A DNA stretch of 33,290 nt from an uncultured Flavobacteriales bacterium (GTDB lineage: Bacteria; Bacteroidota; Bacteroidia; Flavobacteriales_D; Sanyastnellaceae), in contig CALBSW010000087.1 in NCBI GenBank assembly GCA_937967465.1, positions 1 through 33,290 on the forward strand. Reading direction: 5' to 3'. This document shows positions 1-8,905 of the stretch, one piece after another. The translations under genes and the position numbers were made by a program. Numbering within the stretch: the first letter of the stretch is position 1; each line of letters opens with the position of its first letter. Below the pieces are notes generated by a model. That model made no database searches. It was not told the origin of the DNA and worked only from the letters and a program-made list of their open reading frames with translations.

Positions 1-908
1 ACGTCCCCGTGCTGTTTGACGCCTCCCTCGACGGATTGGCCCTGCAGCCCGGCGGGACTTACGTGGACTGCACTTTCGGCGGAGGCGGACACAGCCGGGG
101 CATCTTGGATCACCTCGGGCCGGAAGGGCGGCTGTTCGGTTTCGATTGCGACCCCGACGCAGCGGACAATGTGCCCGACGACGCGCGCTTCCAACTCATC
201 CCGGAGAACTTCCGCTTCGCGTCCAACTTCCTTCGACTGCACGGCGTCCAGAAAGTGGACGGCATCCTGGCCGACCTCGGCGTCAGCAGCCACCAGTTCG
301 ACGCGGCCGAACGCGGGTTCAGCACCCGAGGAGAAGGGGAGCTCGACATGCGGATGGACCCCCGACTCGGCGAAGGGGCCGACGCCCTGCTTCGCCGCAT
401 GGAAGCAGGTGAACTGACCCAACTCTTCCGCCAATACGGCGAATTGAATCAACCCCACAAGGCGGCGCGGGCCATCCTGACCGCCTTGAAAGACCAACCA
501 AAAGGCGCCTTGTCCACCAGTTGGTTGCAGCACACCCTGACGCCATTGGCCCCGCCCAACAAGCGCAACCAATACCTCGCCCAAGCTTTTCAGGCCTTGC
601 GCATCGCGGTCAACGACGAACTCGGCGCATTGGAAGACCTGCTGAAGGCCAGCCTCCAATTGCTGGCACCCGGTGGGCGCCTTGTCGTCATCAGCTACCA
701 CAGCCTGGAGGACCGCATGGTCAAGCGGTTCATGCGCGCCGGCAACCTCGCCGGTGAGATTGAAAAAGACTTCCACGGCCGGGCCCTCGTGCCGTTTGAC
801 AAGGTGACCGGCAAAGCCATCGTGGCCGACGCGGAGGAAATGGTCCGCAACCCCCGATCCCGCAGCGCCCGGCTTCGCGTGGCTGCCCGCAACACCCTCG
901 CCGCATGA
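1..908 (+). CDS. rsmH: 16S rRNA (cytosine1402-N4)-methyltransferase RsmH, 5' end missing
   Basis: SAM-dependent methyltransferase that modifies C1402 in the decoding site of 16S rRNA; normally the second gene of dcw clusters. The reading frame is open to the left edge: the first whole codons read V-P-V-L-F, matching the HVPVL start of the family, so only a few N-terminal residues are missing. The GTG at 9 is inside the protein and is not the start. The SAM-binding loop DCTFGGGGHS lies about 20 residues in. The family blocks ILADLGVSSHQFD, RGFS and MRMD follow, then NKRNQYLAQAFQALRIAVNDEL, LVVISYHSLEDRMVK and a C-terminal NPRSRSARLR. The length of about 300 residues is normal. The stop codon overlaps the next start as ATGA. 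Confidence 0.97.
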   Translation, partial: VPVLFDASLDGLALQPGGTYVDCTFGGGGHSRGILDHLGPEGRLFGFDCDPDAADNVPDDARFQLIPENFRFASNFLRLHGVQKVDGILADLGVSSHQFDAAERGFSTRGEGELDMRMDPRLGEGADALLRRMEAGELTQLFRQYGELNQPHKAARAILTALKDQPKGALSTSWLQHTLTPLAPPNKRNQYLAQAFQALRIAVNDELGALEDLLKASLQLLAPGGRLVVISYHSLEDRMVKRFMRAGNLAGEIEKDFHGRALVPFDKVTGKAIVADAEEMVRNPRSRSARLRVAARNTLAA

Positions 909-1456
909 TCTGGAAACGCGGTTCACAGCGCAAGGGCAAGAGCGCAGGAAAAAAGGCCAACCGCCGCCTCACCCCGGAAGAGATGCAGGCCCGGAGCGTG
1001 GCCGCCAACGCACCGAAAACACGGCGCACGAAGCGCGGCCGCGGCCATGTCAAGCCGCTCGACGCACAAAAAGCCGACGGAACTTCCCGCACCCGCCGCG
1101 CCAAACGGCCCAACCCTGTGGGCGCCGCACTCCAGCGTGCCTTCGCCCCGATCCGGCGATCGCTGACCGGAGAATGGCTCGGCGCGCCCGATGTGCTCCG
1201 CCACCTCCCCTTCGCCGCCTTCCTCGGCCTGCTGTTCGTTGGCTACATCTACCTGCAGTACCGCTACGAATACGATGAGCGGGCCATCAAGGAAGGCCGA
1301 AAGGAACTGCGCAACCTCCGCCACCACGAGCAAGCCCTGCGCGGCCGGTTCGAATCCCAATTGCAACGGAGCCGACTCGATGAGGCCATGGCCGACATCG
1401 ACCTCGCGGCACCGGACACCCCACCCCGCATTCTGCCTGACGCCACCACGCCATGA
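905..1456 (+). CDS. ftsL: FtsL-like divisome membrane protein with long basic N-terminus
   Basis: Bitopic protein in the ftsL position between rsmH and ftsI. FtsL normally bridges FtsQ and the FtsWI synthase. Seen here (183 aa): a strongly basic N-terminal region of about 95 residues (KRGSQRKGKSAGKK, then KTRRTKRGR), one membrane segment at about 101-118 (LPFAAFLGLLFVGYIYLQY), and a charged, coiled-coil-like helix at about 120-165 rich in E, R and L. The C-terminal tail is Pro-rich. The basic stretch is cytoplasmic by the positive-inside rule and is longer than in proteobacterial FtsL, which totals about 120 aa. The start overlaps the rsmH stop (ATGA) and the stop overlaps the ftsI start (ATGA). 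Identification rests on position and topology, since FtsL sequences diverge strongly. Confidence 0.82.
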   Translation: MIWKRGSQRKGKSAGKKANRRLTPEEMQARSVAANAPKTRRTKRGRGHVKPLDAQKADGTSRTRRAKRPNPVGAALQRAFAPIRRSLTGEWLGAPDVLRHLPFAAFLGLLFVGYIYLQYRYEYDERAIKEGRKELRNLRHHEQALRGRFESQLQRSRLDEAMADIDLAAPDTPPRILPDATTP

Positions 1457-3591
1457 GCCGCACCCAACACTTCGCCTCCAAGGCTTGGGTGATGTTCGTC
1501 GCCTTCGCTGTATTCGGACTCGCCATCGTGGCGCGCATCGCCATGGTACAGCTGAATCCCGACCATGCGGCCGGCAAAGCCATGCTGCCCCAGCTGCGCA
1601 CCATAGAACCCGAACGCGGGCGCATCCTGTCCGCTGAAGGCCACCTTTTGGCCGCCAGCGTGCCCCGCTTCGACCTGCATTGGGACCCCACAGTCATTGA
1701 CACGGAACAGGAAAAGGCGGACTTCCTGACCGAACTCCCTGCCCTCGCCACGGCATGCGCCCGGGAATTCGGAAAGCGGAGTGCAGAAGGGTGGCGCGAC
1801 TTCCTGCTCGATGCACACCGGGATGGCACAAGCCGTTACGTCCCCATCGCGCGCAACATCCCGTGGGACCGCCGCCAAGCCGTGGAGTCCTTTCCCTGGC
1901 TCAACGGGCGCAGCCGCAACAGGTCCGGGTTCATGTTCGATGAAAAGCCGCGCCGCGACAAGCCATTCAGCCCGCTCGCCAATCGGACCATCGGGCTGCA
2001 CAGGCCAGAAGGCAACAGCGTGGGCATCGAAGCAGCGTACGACTCCGCCCTGTCCGGCCGCGCTGGGGAGCGCTGGATGCGGCGAATCCACGGCAACTAT
2101 TGGATTCCGGCCACCGATGACTTCGTTCGGGCACCCGAGCCGGGACTCGATGTCCGCACCACCCTCGACCTGCGCACCCAGGATGTGGCATCCGATGCCC
2201 TTCGCGCCCAACTGGATCACCACGAAGCCGAATGGGGTTGCGCCGTGGTGTTGGAGGTCGCCACGGGCAATGTGGTGGCGATCGCCAACCTGACGCGCGA
2301 TGCCGAATCCGGGGTCTGCAGCGAGAGCTACAACTACGCTTTGGGATCCGCAGTCGAACCGGGCTCCACCTTCAAATTGGCCAGCCTGATGGCCCTCCTC
2401 GAGACGGGCCAAATCCAACCGACCGACACCATTGACACGGAGGACGGGGCATACAAACCCTCCCGCGGCTGCTCCAAGATGACGGACACGAGCCACCCCC
2501 AAGGTGGATACGGCCTGCTCCGCTTGGAAGAAGTCTTCGAGCGCAGCTCCAACGTCGGCACGGCCAAAGCGGTGCAGCAAGTGTTCGCCGCGGACCCCCA
2601 AGCCTGGCTCGACGCCCTCGCTGACATCGGCATCGGCCGGAAACTCGGTGTGGAATTGGCCGGTGAAGGCACCCCGACCGTCCACAAGTCCACCAAGGAA
2701 AGGACCTGGAGTTCCTGCTCATTGACCTCCATGTCCATCGGGTATGAGGTGGCCATGACCCCGCTCCAGACCGCCGCATTCTACAATGCCGTCGCTGCGG
2801 ACGGGCGGCTCATTCGCCCCCGGTTCGCCGACGCCTTGCTCGATGGTGCGGACGTGGCCGAGGCCTTCCCGGTGCACGTCCTGCAGGAGCGCATTGCCAG
2901 CCGCCCCACCCTGTCCGCCCTGCGCAACATGATGGAACTCGTCTGTTTGCCCGGCGGACACGGCACGGCAGAAGACATCTTCCGGGACCGCCCCTACCGC
3001 GTCGCAGGCAAGACCGGAACCGCCCGCGCCAGCCAACCCGGTGGCGGCTATCAGGGCCACCGTGGCTCCTTTGTGGGCTACTTCCCAGCCGAACAACCCG
3101 CCTACACCATCGCCGTGGTGGTTCAGCGCCCGACGAAATACGGATACTACGGCGGTGTCGTGGCAGCCCCCGTCTTCCGCGCCATTGCGGACCACCTGTA
3201 CGGAACCCAACCGGAACTCGCCCGCCGCGAAGGGCTCCAGCTGGCTGAGCAGCCCCGCCTTCCCGTCTCGATGAACGGCGACTGGTCGACCCTCCGCGCG
3301 CTCTATACCGAATTGGGTGTGCCTTTCCTGCTCGACACCGCAGGTCGCGGCGTCGAACCCACCCATGTGGCAGCCAGCACGGGAGACGATGTGGTCACAC
3401 TCACTGCCCGAAGAATTCCAGAAACCGAGGTCCCTGATGTCCGCGGCATGTCCCTCCGGGACGCCCTCCAATTGCTCGAACGCCGCGGGCTGCAGGTGAC
3501 CATCGAAGGGCGCGGCACAGTCCGACGCCAAAGCCTTGCACCCGGCACATCCCCTCGGGATGGCCAAACCATCCTGCTCGAACTCTCATGA
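1453..3591 (+). CDS. ftsI: Class B penicillin-binding protein, FtsI/PBP3 type, with C-terminal PASTA domain
   Basis: Septal peptidoglycan DD-transpeptidase that works with FtsW. One N-terminal membrane anchor at about 11-30, then the PBP dimerisation domain beginning RTIEPERGRILS (about 49-60) with the usual RGRI motif. The transpeptidase domain holds all three active-site motifs: S305-T-F-K308 with the catalytic serine, S365-S-N367, and K520-T-G-T-A524. A single PASTA domain fills the C-terminus (about 658-712, beginning EVPDVRGMSLRDALQLLE), where lipid II or muropeptide binding is usual. Length 712 aa, normal for Bacteroidota PBP2/FtsI proteins with PASTA. Overlaps ftsL and murE by ATGA on both sides, so production is probably coupled. 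Confidence 0.96.
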   Translation: MSRTQHFASKAWVMFVAFAVFGLAIVARIAMVQLNPDHAAGKAMLPQLRTIEPERGRILSAEGHLLAASVPRFDLHWDPTVIDTEQEKADFLTELPALATACAREFGKRSAEGWRDFLLDAHRDGTSRYVPIARNIPWDRRQAVESFPWLNGRSRNRSGFMFDEKPRRDKPFSPLANRTIGLHRPEGNSVGIEAAYDSALSGRAGERWMRRIHGNYWIPATDDFVRAPEPGLDVRTTLDLRTQDVASDALRAQLDHHEAEWGCAVVLEVATGNVVAIANLTRDAESGVCSESYNYALGSAVEPGSTFKLASLMALLETGQIQPTDTIDTEDGAYKPSRGCSKMTDTSHPQGGYGLLRLEEVFERSSNVGTAKAVQQVFAADPQAWLDALADIGIGRKLGVELAGEGTPTVHKSTKERTWSSCSLTSMSIGYEVAMTPLQTAAFYNAVAADGRLIRPRFADALLDGADVAEAFPVHVLQERIASRPTLSALRNMMELVCLPGGHGTAEDIFRDRPYRVAGKTGTARASQPGGGYQGHRGSFVGYFPAEQPAYTIAVVVQRPTKYGYYGGVVAAPVFRAIADHLYGTQPELARREGLQLAEQPRLPVSMNGDWSTLRALYTELGVPFLLDTAGRGVEPTHVAASTGDDVVTLTARRIPETEVPDVRGMSLRDALQLLERRGLQVTIEGRGTVRRQSLAPGTSPRDGQTILLELS

Positions 3592-5084
3592 AGATCCTGA
3601 AGGACATCCTCTACGGAGCGCGCATCACCGAGGTCGCCGGGTCCACCCACATCGCCGTGGAGTCGGTGGTCGCCGACAGCCGTCAGGTCAAGCCATTCGG
3701 CTGCTTCGTGGCCATCCCCGGTGCTGTCGTCGACGGACACGACCACATTCCTGGGGCCATCCGTGCGGGCGCCGCAGCCATCGTCTGCGAACGCCTGCCC
3801 CAGGAAGATGACCGAACGGACCAGGTCGTCTACATCCAAGTGGACAATGCCCGCGAGGCGCTGGGGCACCTCGCCGCCAACTTCCACGACAACCCGGGCG
3901 AGCGCCTCAAAATCGTGGCCGTCACCGGCACCAACGGAAAAACCACGGTGGCCACGTTGCTCCACCGCCTGGCCCGCATGTTCGACCGCAAAGCCGGCCT
4001 GGTCAGTACGGTGGAGAACCGCATCAACGACCGCGTCGTGCCGGCCACGCACACCACACCGGACCCCGTTGGACTGCAGCAATTGTTTGCGGACATGCTG
4101 GACGCCGGCTGCACCCATTGCTTCATGGAGGCGAGCTCTCACGCCTTGGACCAACACCGCTTGGCCGGGACCCCACTGACCGGCGCTGTCTTCACCAACA
4201 TCACCCACGACCACCTGGATTACCACGGGGATTTCAACGCCTACATCGGCGCCAAGAAATCCCTCTTTGACGGACTTCCCGGTACCGCATTCGCCCTGAC
4301 CAATGCCGATGCGCGCCACGGAGACACCATGGTGCAAGGCACCCGTGCCCGGGTGGTCACCTATGGCACCCACCAGGTGGCCGACCACAAGGCCCGCATC
4401 GTGGAAAATGGCCTCGGTGGCCTGCAACTGCACATCGATGGGCAGGACCTCTACACCAGGCTGATCGGCGACTTCAATGCCGCCAACCTGACCGCGGTGT
4501 ACGCGGTCGCCCGTGAACTCGGCTGGAACAGCATGGATGCCCTGACCCACCTGTCCATGCTGGACGCCCCAGCCGGGCGCATGCAACTCGTCCGGGCAGG
4601 ACAAGGCGACGTGCATGCCATCGTCGATTACGCGCACACCCCGGACGCCCTCCACAAGGTCCTCGAGACCCTGCGTGCCGTGCGTTCTGCAGGCCCCATG
4701 GCCGGCGCCCAAGGCGAAGCCCGCATCCTGTGCGTGGTCGGATGTGGTGGCGACCGGGACCGCACCAAGCGCCCCATCATGGCCCAGACCGCGGCCGACC
4801 TCGCAGACTGGGTCATCCTGACCTCGGACAACCCCCGAAGCGAAGACCCCAACGCCATCCTGAACGACATGCGCGACGGCCTGGACCCCGTTCAGATGCG
4901 CAAGGTCACCGCCAATGCCGACCGGGCAGAAGCCATCCGAACCGCCTGCATGCAGGCCACCCCGGGCGACGTCATCCTCGTCGCAGGCAAAGGCCACGAG
5001 AAGTACCAGGAGATCGCCGGCGAAAAACTGCCGTTCGACGATGTCGCCGTGCTCGCCGAATCCCTCAACGCCCTCACCCGCTGA
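3588..5084 (+). CDS. murE: UDP-MurNAc-L-Ala-D-Glu:meso-diaminopimelate ligase MurE
   Basis: Cytoplasmic ATP-dependent ligase that adds the third stem-peptide residue to UDP-MurNAc-L-Ala-D-Glu. The Mur ligase domains are all present: an N-terminal substrate domain with DSRQVKPF (about 30-37), the ATP-binding TGTNGKTT at 113-120, a central domain with EASSHALDQHR (181-191) and ITHDHLDYHG (205-214), and a C-terminal domain with VDYAHTPDAL and GCGGDRDRTKR. The DNPR motif at 414-417 is the signature of enzymes that use meso-diaminopimelate rather than lysine, so the cell wall is predicted to be of the mDAP type. Lys223/224 in GAKKSLF is the likely carbamylated lysine. Length 498 aa. Starts inside the ftsI stop and ends 3 bases before mraY. 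Confidence 0.97.
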   Translation: MKILKDILYGARITEVAGSTHIAVESVVADSRQVKPFGCFVAIPGAVVDGHDHIPGAIRAGAAAIVCERLPQEDDRTDQVVYIQVDNAREALGHLAANFHDNPGERLKIVAVTGTNGKTTVATLLHRLARMFDRKAGLVSTVENRINDRVVPATHTTPDPVGLQQLFADMLDAGCTHCFMEASSHALDQHRLAGTPLTGAVFTNITHDHLDYHGDFNAYIGAKKSLFDGLPGTAFALTNADARHGDTMVQGTRARVVTYGTHQVADHKARIVENGLGGLQLHIDGQDLYTRLIGDFNAANLTAVYAVARELGWNSMDALTHLSMLDAPAGRMQLVRAGQGDVHAIVDYAHTPDALHKVLETLRAVRSAGPMAGAQGEARILCVVGCGGDRDRTKRPIMAQTAADLADWVILTSDNPRSEDPNAILNDMRDGLDPVQMRKVTANADRAEAIRTACMQATPGDVILVAGKGHEKYQEIAGEKLPFDDVAVLAESLNALTR

Positions 5085-5087
5085 TCG

Positions 5088-6326
5088 ATGCTGTATCACC
5101 TCTTCGACCACCTCCAGCAGATTGCGGATGTCCCGGGTGCCGGCCTGTTCCAGTACATCAGCTTCCGTGCGGCCAGCGCCGCACTGCTGTCCCTGCTGGT
5201 CTCCATCCTGCTGGGCAAGCGCATCATCGAGTGGCTCCAGCTCAAGCAGGTGGGAGAAATCGTACGCGACCTCGGACTGGAGGGGCAAATGGCCAAACAG
5301 GGCACGCCCACCATGGGGGGCATCATCATCCTGAGCGCCATCCTCATCCCGACCCTCCTGCTCGCGGACCTGACCAACATCTACATCCAATGCATGCTGC
5401 TGGTGACCGTCCTCCTCGGCGGCATCGGCTTCCTCGACGACTACATCAAGGTCTTCCGGAAAAACAAGGAAGGGCTCGCCGGCAAATTCAAGGTGGTGGG
5501 CCAGGTGGGCGCCAGCTTCCTCGTGGCCGCCATGCTCTTCTGGAGCCCGCAGGTTCGGGTCAAGGAGGCCGTTCCAGCCACCGCCGCTGAAGCCATCGCC
5601 CAAGGGGTGGAGGACACCGACGGCGACGGATGGGTGCGGGTGGAGCACCGGTCCATGAAGACCACCATCCCCTTCGTGAAGGACAATGAATTCGACTATG
5701 CCCGCCTGACCGATTGGGCCACGGATTCGCCCTGGGCACGTTTTGCCGTCTTCGCCCTCATCGTCGTCTTCATCGTGACGGCGGTGTCCAATGGCGCGAA
5801 CCTGACCGACGGCATGGATGGCCTGGCCACGGGAACGAGCGCCATCATTGGATTGACCCTCGCCATCCTGGCCTATGTCTCCGGCAATGCCGTCTTCAGC
5901 GACTACCTGAACGTCCTGTTCATTCCGGACAGCGGCGAGCTCGTGGTGTTCATCGCCGCATTCGTGGGCGCCTGCATCGGCTTCCTCTGGTACAATGCGT
6001 ACCCCGCTCAGGTCTTCATGGGCGACACGGGCAGTCTGGCGATCGGCGGGATCATTGCCACGTTCGCCATCGCCATCCGCAAGGAGCTTCTGATCCCCGT
6101 CCTCTGCGGCATTTTCCTCATTGAGAACCTGAGTGTGGTGATGCAGGTGGCCTGGTTCCGCCACACCAAGAAGAAGTACGGAGAGGGACGCCGGATTTTC
6201 CGGATGTCGCCCCTGCACCACCACTACCAGAAGGGCGGCATGCCCGAGAGCAAGATCACGGCGCGCTTCTGGATCGTCGGCATCCTGCTGGCCGTCATCA
6301 CCATCGTCACCCTCAAAGTCCGCTGA
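5088..6326 (+). CDS. mraY: Phospho-MurNAc-pentapeptide transferase MraY (lipid I synthase)
   Basis: Polytopic membrane enzyme that transfers phospho-MurNAc-pentapeptide to undecaprenyl phosphate, giving lipid I. The conserved cytoplasmic loops are present: GTPTMGG (72-78), FLDDYIK with D117-D118, NLTDGMDGLA around D241, MGDTGS (311-316) and the histidine cluster LHHHYQKGG (376-384). About ten membrane segments are visible. The protein has 412 residues against about 360 in Escherichia coli. The extra length is mostly a hydrophilic, acidic stretch at about 153-213 (contains EDTDGDGW and FVKDNEFDY) between two membrane segments, which I take to be the insertion usual in Bacteroidota MraY. Three bases separate it from murE, and its stop overlaps murD as TGATG. 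Confidence 0.97.
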   Translation: MLYHLFDHLQQIADVPGAGLFQYISFRAASAALLSLLVSILLGKRIIEWLQLKQVGEIVRDLGLEGQMAKQGTPTMGGIIILSAILIPTLLLADLTNIYIQCMLLVTVLLGGIGFLDDYIKVFRKNKEGLAGKFKVVGQVGASFLVAAMLFWSPQVRVKEAVPATAAEAIAQGVEDTDGDGWVRVEHRSMKTTIPFVKDNEFDYARLTDWATDSPWARFAVFALIVVFIVTAVSNGANLTDGMDGLATGTSAIIGLTLAILAYVSGNAVFSDYLNVLFIPDSGELVVFIAAFVGACIGFLWYNAYPAQVFMGDTGSLAIGGIIATFAIAIRKELLIPVLCGIFLIENLSVVMQVAWFRHTKKKYGEGRRIFRMSPLHHHYQKGGMPESKITARFWIVGILLAVITIVTLKVR

Positions 6327-7687
6327 TGTCCGCACAGGTCACCATACTCGGTGCCGGCGAAAGCGGCGAAGGGGCAGCCAAGCTGTGCCACAGCCTCGGC
6401 ATGTCCTGCCGCGTCACGGATGCCGGTGTGGTGGACCCGCAGCGCAAAGCCCGTTTGGCCGCGTTGGGCGCTGACATCGAGGAAGGCGGCCACGACCGCC
6501 ATGCACTCACCTCCTCCGAGTTGGTGGTCAAGTCTCCGGGCATCCCCCCTTCCGCACCACCGGTGCAATGGGCACGGGAAGCCGGCATCGACGTCATGGG
6601 CGAATTGGAATTCGCCGCACGGCACACCACCGGACGCATCGCTGCGGTCACCGGAACCAACGGCAAAACCACCACCACCGCGCTCCTCCACCACCTGCTC
6701 GTCACCGGCGGCTTGGACGCCGGTTGCGCCGGCAACATTGGCGACAGCTTCGCCGGTGCCGTCGCCGACGCACGGCAGCGACCGGAAGGCGACCGCGCCA
6801 TCTGGGTGGTGGAAGCGTCCAGCTTCCAACTGGAAGACACCATCGACTTCCGACCCGATGTGGCCCTGCTGCTGAACCTCACCCCGGACCACCTCGACCG
6901 CCACGGCAACGTCGACGGATACGGGGACGCCAAATGGAACATCACGTCGCGCCAAACGGCCGACGACCACCTCATCGTCAACGCTGACGACCCCGGCCTC
7001 CGCGACCTGCGAAGCCGCCGGACCACAGCGGCCCGCGTTCACGCCTTCACTGCGGACACCCCCGCAGATGGCGGCATGGCCCTGGCCGCACACACCCTCG
7101 AACACAACCGATTCACATACACCAACCCCTCCCTGACCATGAGCATCCAGGAACTCGCCTTGCAAGGCAAACACAACCTCTACAACTCGATGGCCGCCGG
7201 CGTGGCTGCCCGCCTCTTCGACCTCAAGGACGCCGACCTCCGCGAAGGCCTCCAGCACTTCCGCAACATCGAGCACCGCCTCGAGCGCGTCAGTGATGTC
7301 AATGACATCCGCTTCATCAACGACAGCAAGGCCACCAACGTCAATGCCGCGTGGTACGCCCTCGACAGCATGACCCGCCCCACCGTCTGGATTGCCGGGG
7401 GTGTGGACAAGGGCAACGACTACACCGAGCTCATTCCGCTGGTGGGAGAAAAGGTGCACACCCTGATCTGCCTCGGAAAAGACAATGCCAAGCTGAAGAA
7501 AGCCTTCGGCACGGCCGTGTCCCGCATTTTCGAAGTGGAAAGCGCTGAGGAAGCCGCCATCATGGGCTACAACCTCGCCCGTCCGGGAGACGCCGTGTTG
7601 CTGTCCCCGGCATGTGCCAGCTTCGACCTGTTCTCTTCTTACGAGGAGCGTGGCCTGCGCTTCAAGAGCGGCGTCCGCTCCCTCTGA
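6326..7687 (+). CDS. murD: UDP-MurNAc-L-alanine:D-glutamate ligase MurD
   Basis: Cytoplasmic Mur ligase that adds D-glutamate to UDP-MurNAc-L-Ala. Seen: an N-terminal nucleotide-sugar domain with the glycine-rich VTILGAGESGEGAA (5-18) and VVKSPGIPP (67-75), the ATP loop VTGTNGKTTTT (108-118), the central-domain motif LTPDHLDRHG (185-194), EHRLERV (316-322), NDSKATN (332-338) and SPACASFDLF (427-436). The last three are typical of MurD and separate it from MurC and MurE. Length 453 aa, normal. It starts on the last base of the mraY stop and ends 3 bases before ftsW. Confidence 0.96.
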   Translation: MSAQVTILGAGESGEGAAKLCHSLGMSCRVTDAGVVDPQRKARLAALGADIEEGGHDRHALTSSELVVKSPGIPPSAPPVQWAREAGIDVMGELEFAARHTTGRIAAVTGTNGKTTTTALLHHLLVTGGLDAGCAGNIGDSFAGAVADARQRPEGDRAIWVVEASSFQLEDTIDFRPDVALLLNLTPDHLDRHGNVDGYGDAKWNITSRQTADDHLIVNADDPGLRDLRSRRTTAARVHAFTADTPADGGMALAAHTLEHNRFTYTNPSLTMSIQELALQGKHNLYNSMAAGVAARLFDLKDADLREGLQHFRNIEHRLERVSDVNDIRFINDSKATNVNAAWYALDSMTRPTVWIAGGVDKGNDYTELIPLVGEKVHTLICLGKDNAKLKKAFGTAVSRIFEVESAEEAAIMGYNLARPGDAVLLSPACASFDLFSSYEERGLRFKSGVRSL

Positions 7688-7690
7688 TCC

Positions 7691-8905
7691 ATGACAGGCG
7701 GGCTGACCGAATCCATCTCCGAACGCCTCCGAGGTGACCGTGTCATCTGGGTGGTCGTGTTCCTGTTGGTGCTGACTTCCACGGTCAGCGTCTATTCTGC
7801 GAGCGCCACCCTCGCATGGAAAGCGGGGGGCGATTCAGTCAGCGTTCTGGTTCGCCATCTGTTCCAATTGGCCGTCGGAATCGGAGCCATGTGGGCCATT
7901 CACAACTTCCGGTTCGCCTGGTTTTCGCGGCTCAGCCAACTCGGCATCCACATCTCGCTGGCGCTCTTGCTCATGGCGCTGCTGGTGGGGGCCGAGGTCA
8001 ATGATGCCAAACGCTGGGTGGATGTCGCCGGCTTCCGGTTTCAGCCCTCCGACATGGCCAAAGTGGCCCTGGTGGCCTACGTCGCCAGGATGCTCGACCG
8101 CAACCGGCTCTTCCTGCACGATTGGAGCAAGGGCGTTCAGCCCATCGTCCTCTACATCGCTGCCACCTGCGGGCTCATCCTGCCCGCTGACTTCTCCACG
8201 GCCGCCTTGCTGGCCATCGTGTGTTTCCTGCTCATGATCATCGGCGGCGTCTCCACGCGCAACCTGCTCATCACCGCTGGCATTGGCGGTGGCCTGGCGC
8301 TTCTGGTCGTCGCCTTGGGCGCCGCCGCACCGGGCCTGTTCCCCCGATTCGGCACGTGGGTGGCGCGCACCATCGGATTCCTCGGTGGTGAAGGCGGATC
8401 CGACAGCACACAAATCGACTTCGCCCTCCAAGCCATCCACGAAGGTGGATTGCTGCCGCAAGGCCCCGGATCCGGCGTCAGCCGCAACGCCATGCCCGTC
8501 GCCTATGCCGACATGATCTACGCCTTCATCATCGAAGAGTGGGGGCTGCTGGTGGGCGGATTCGGCCTGGTGCTGCTTTACCTCATTCTCTTTTCCCGCG
8601 CGATTCGCGTGGGCACCCGCTGCCAGCGTCCATTCGGCAGCCTGCTGGCCATTGGCCTCGGCCTCATGCTGACCTTTCAAGCCATGGTCAACATGGGCGT
8701 GGCCGTGAACCTGCTGCCCATGACCGGTCAGCCCCTGCCCCTGGTCTCCATGGGCGGAACCTCCATCCTGTTCACCTGTGCTGCTCTGGGCATGATCCTC
8801 TCTGTCAGCCGCTCCCTCGACGACCCCGACGCCGCTGCGCCCATCGACGAGCCGGAAGGACCGCGTCACGCCCGACCACTTCAACCCCGGCAAGCCCATG
8901 GCTGA
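7691..8905 (+). CDS. ftsW: SEDS-family septal glycosyltransferase FtsW
   Basis: Multi-pass membrane protein that polymerises lipid II at the septum with FtsI. About ten hydrophobic segments are visible. SEDS landmarks: RWVDVAGFRFQPSDMAKVA (108-126), the long extracytoplasmic loop with GLLPQGPGSGVSRNAMP (253-269), the catalytic-type aspartate D274 in AYADMIYAFIIEEWG, and the C-terminal block NLLPMTGQPLPLVSMGGTS (340-358). A hydrophilic tail of about 30 residues ends the protein. Placement between murD and murG marks it as FtsW rather than RodA. The last 8 bases overlap murG in another frame. Confidence 0.95.
   Translation: MTGGLTESISERLRGDRVIWVVVFLLVLTSTVSVYSASATLAWKAGGDSVSVLVRHLFQLAVGIGAMWAIHNFRFAWFSRLSQLGIHISLALLLMALLVGAEVNDAKRWVDVAGFRFQPSDMAKVALVAYVARMLDRNRLFLHDWSKGVQPIVLYIAATCGLILPADFSTAALLAIVCFLLMIIGGVSTRNLLITAGIGGGLALLVVALGAAAPGLFPRFGTWVARTIGFLGGEGGSDSTQIDFALQAIHEGGLLPQGPGSGVSRNAMPVAYADMIYAFIIEEWGLLVGGFGLVLLYLILFSRAIRVGTRCQRPFGSLLAIGLGLMLTFQAMVNMGVAVNLLPMTGQPLPLVSMGGTSILFTCAALGMILSVSRSLDDPDAAAPIDEPEGPRHARPLQPRQAHG

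Noticed and set aside
3303..6335. Open minus-strand frame of 1010 codons across ftsI, murE and mraY
   Set aside because: Antisense to three clearly functional genes; the His/Gly/Asp/Val-rich translation is a product of GC-rich codon structure.
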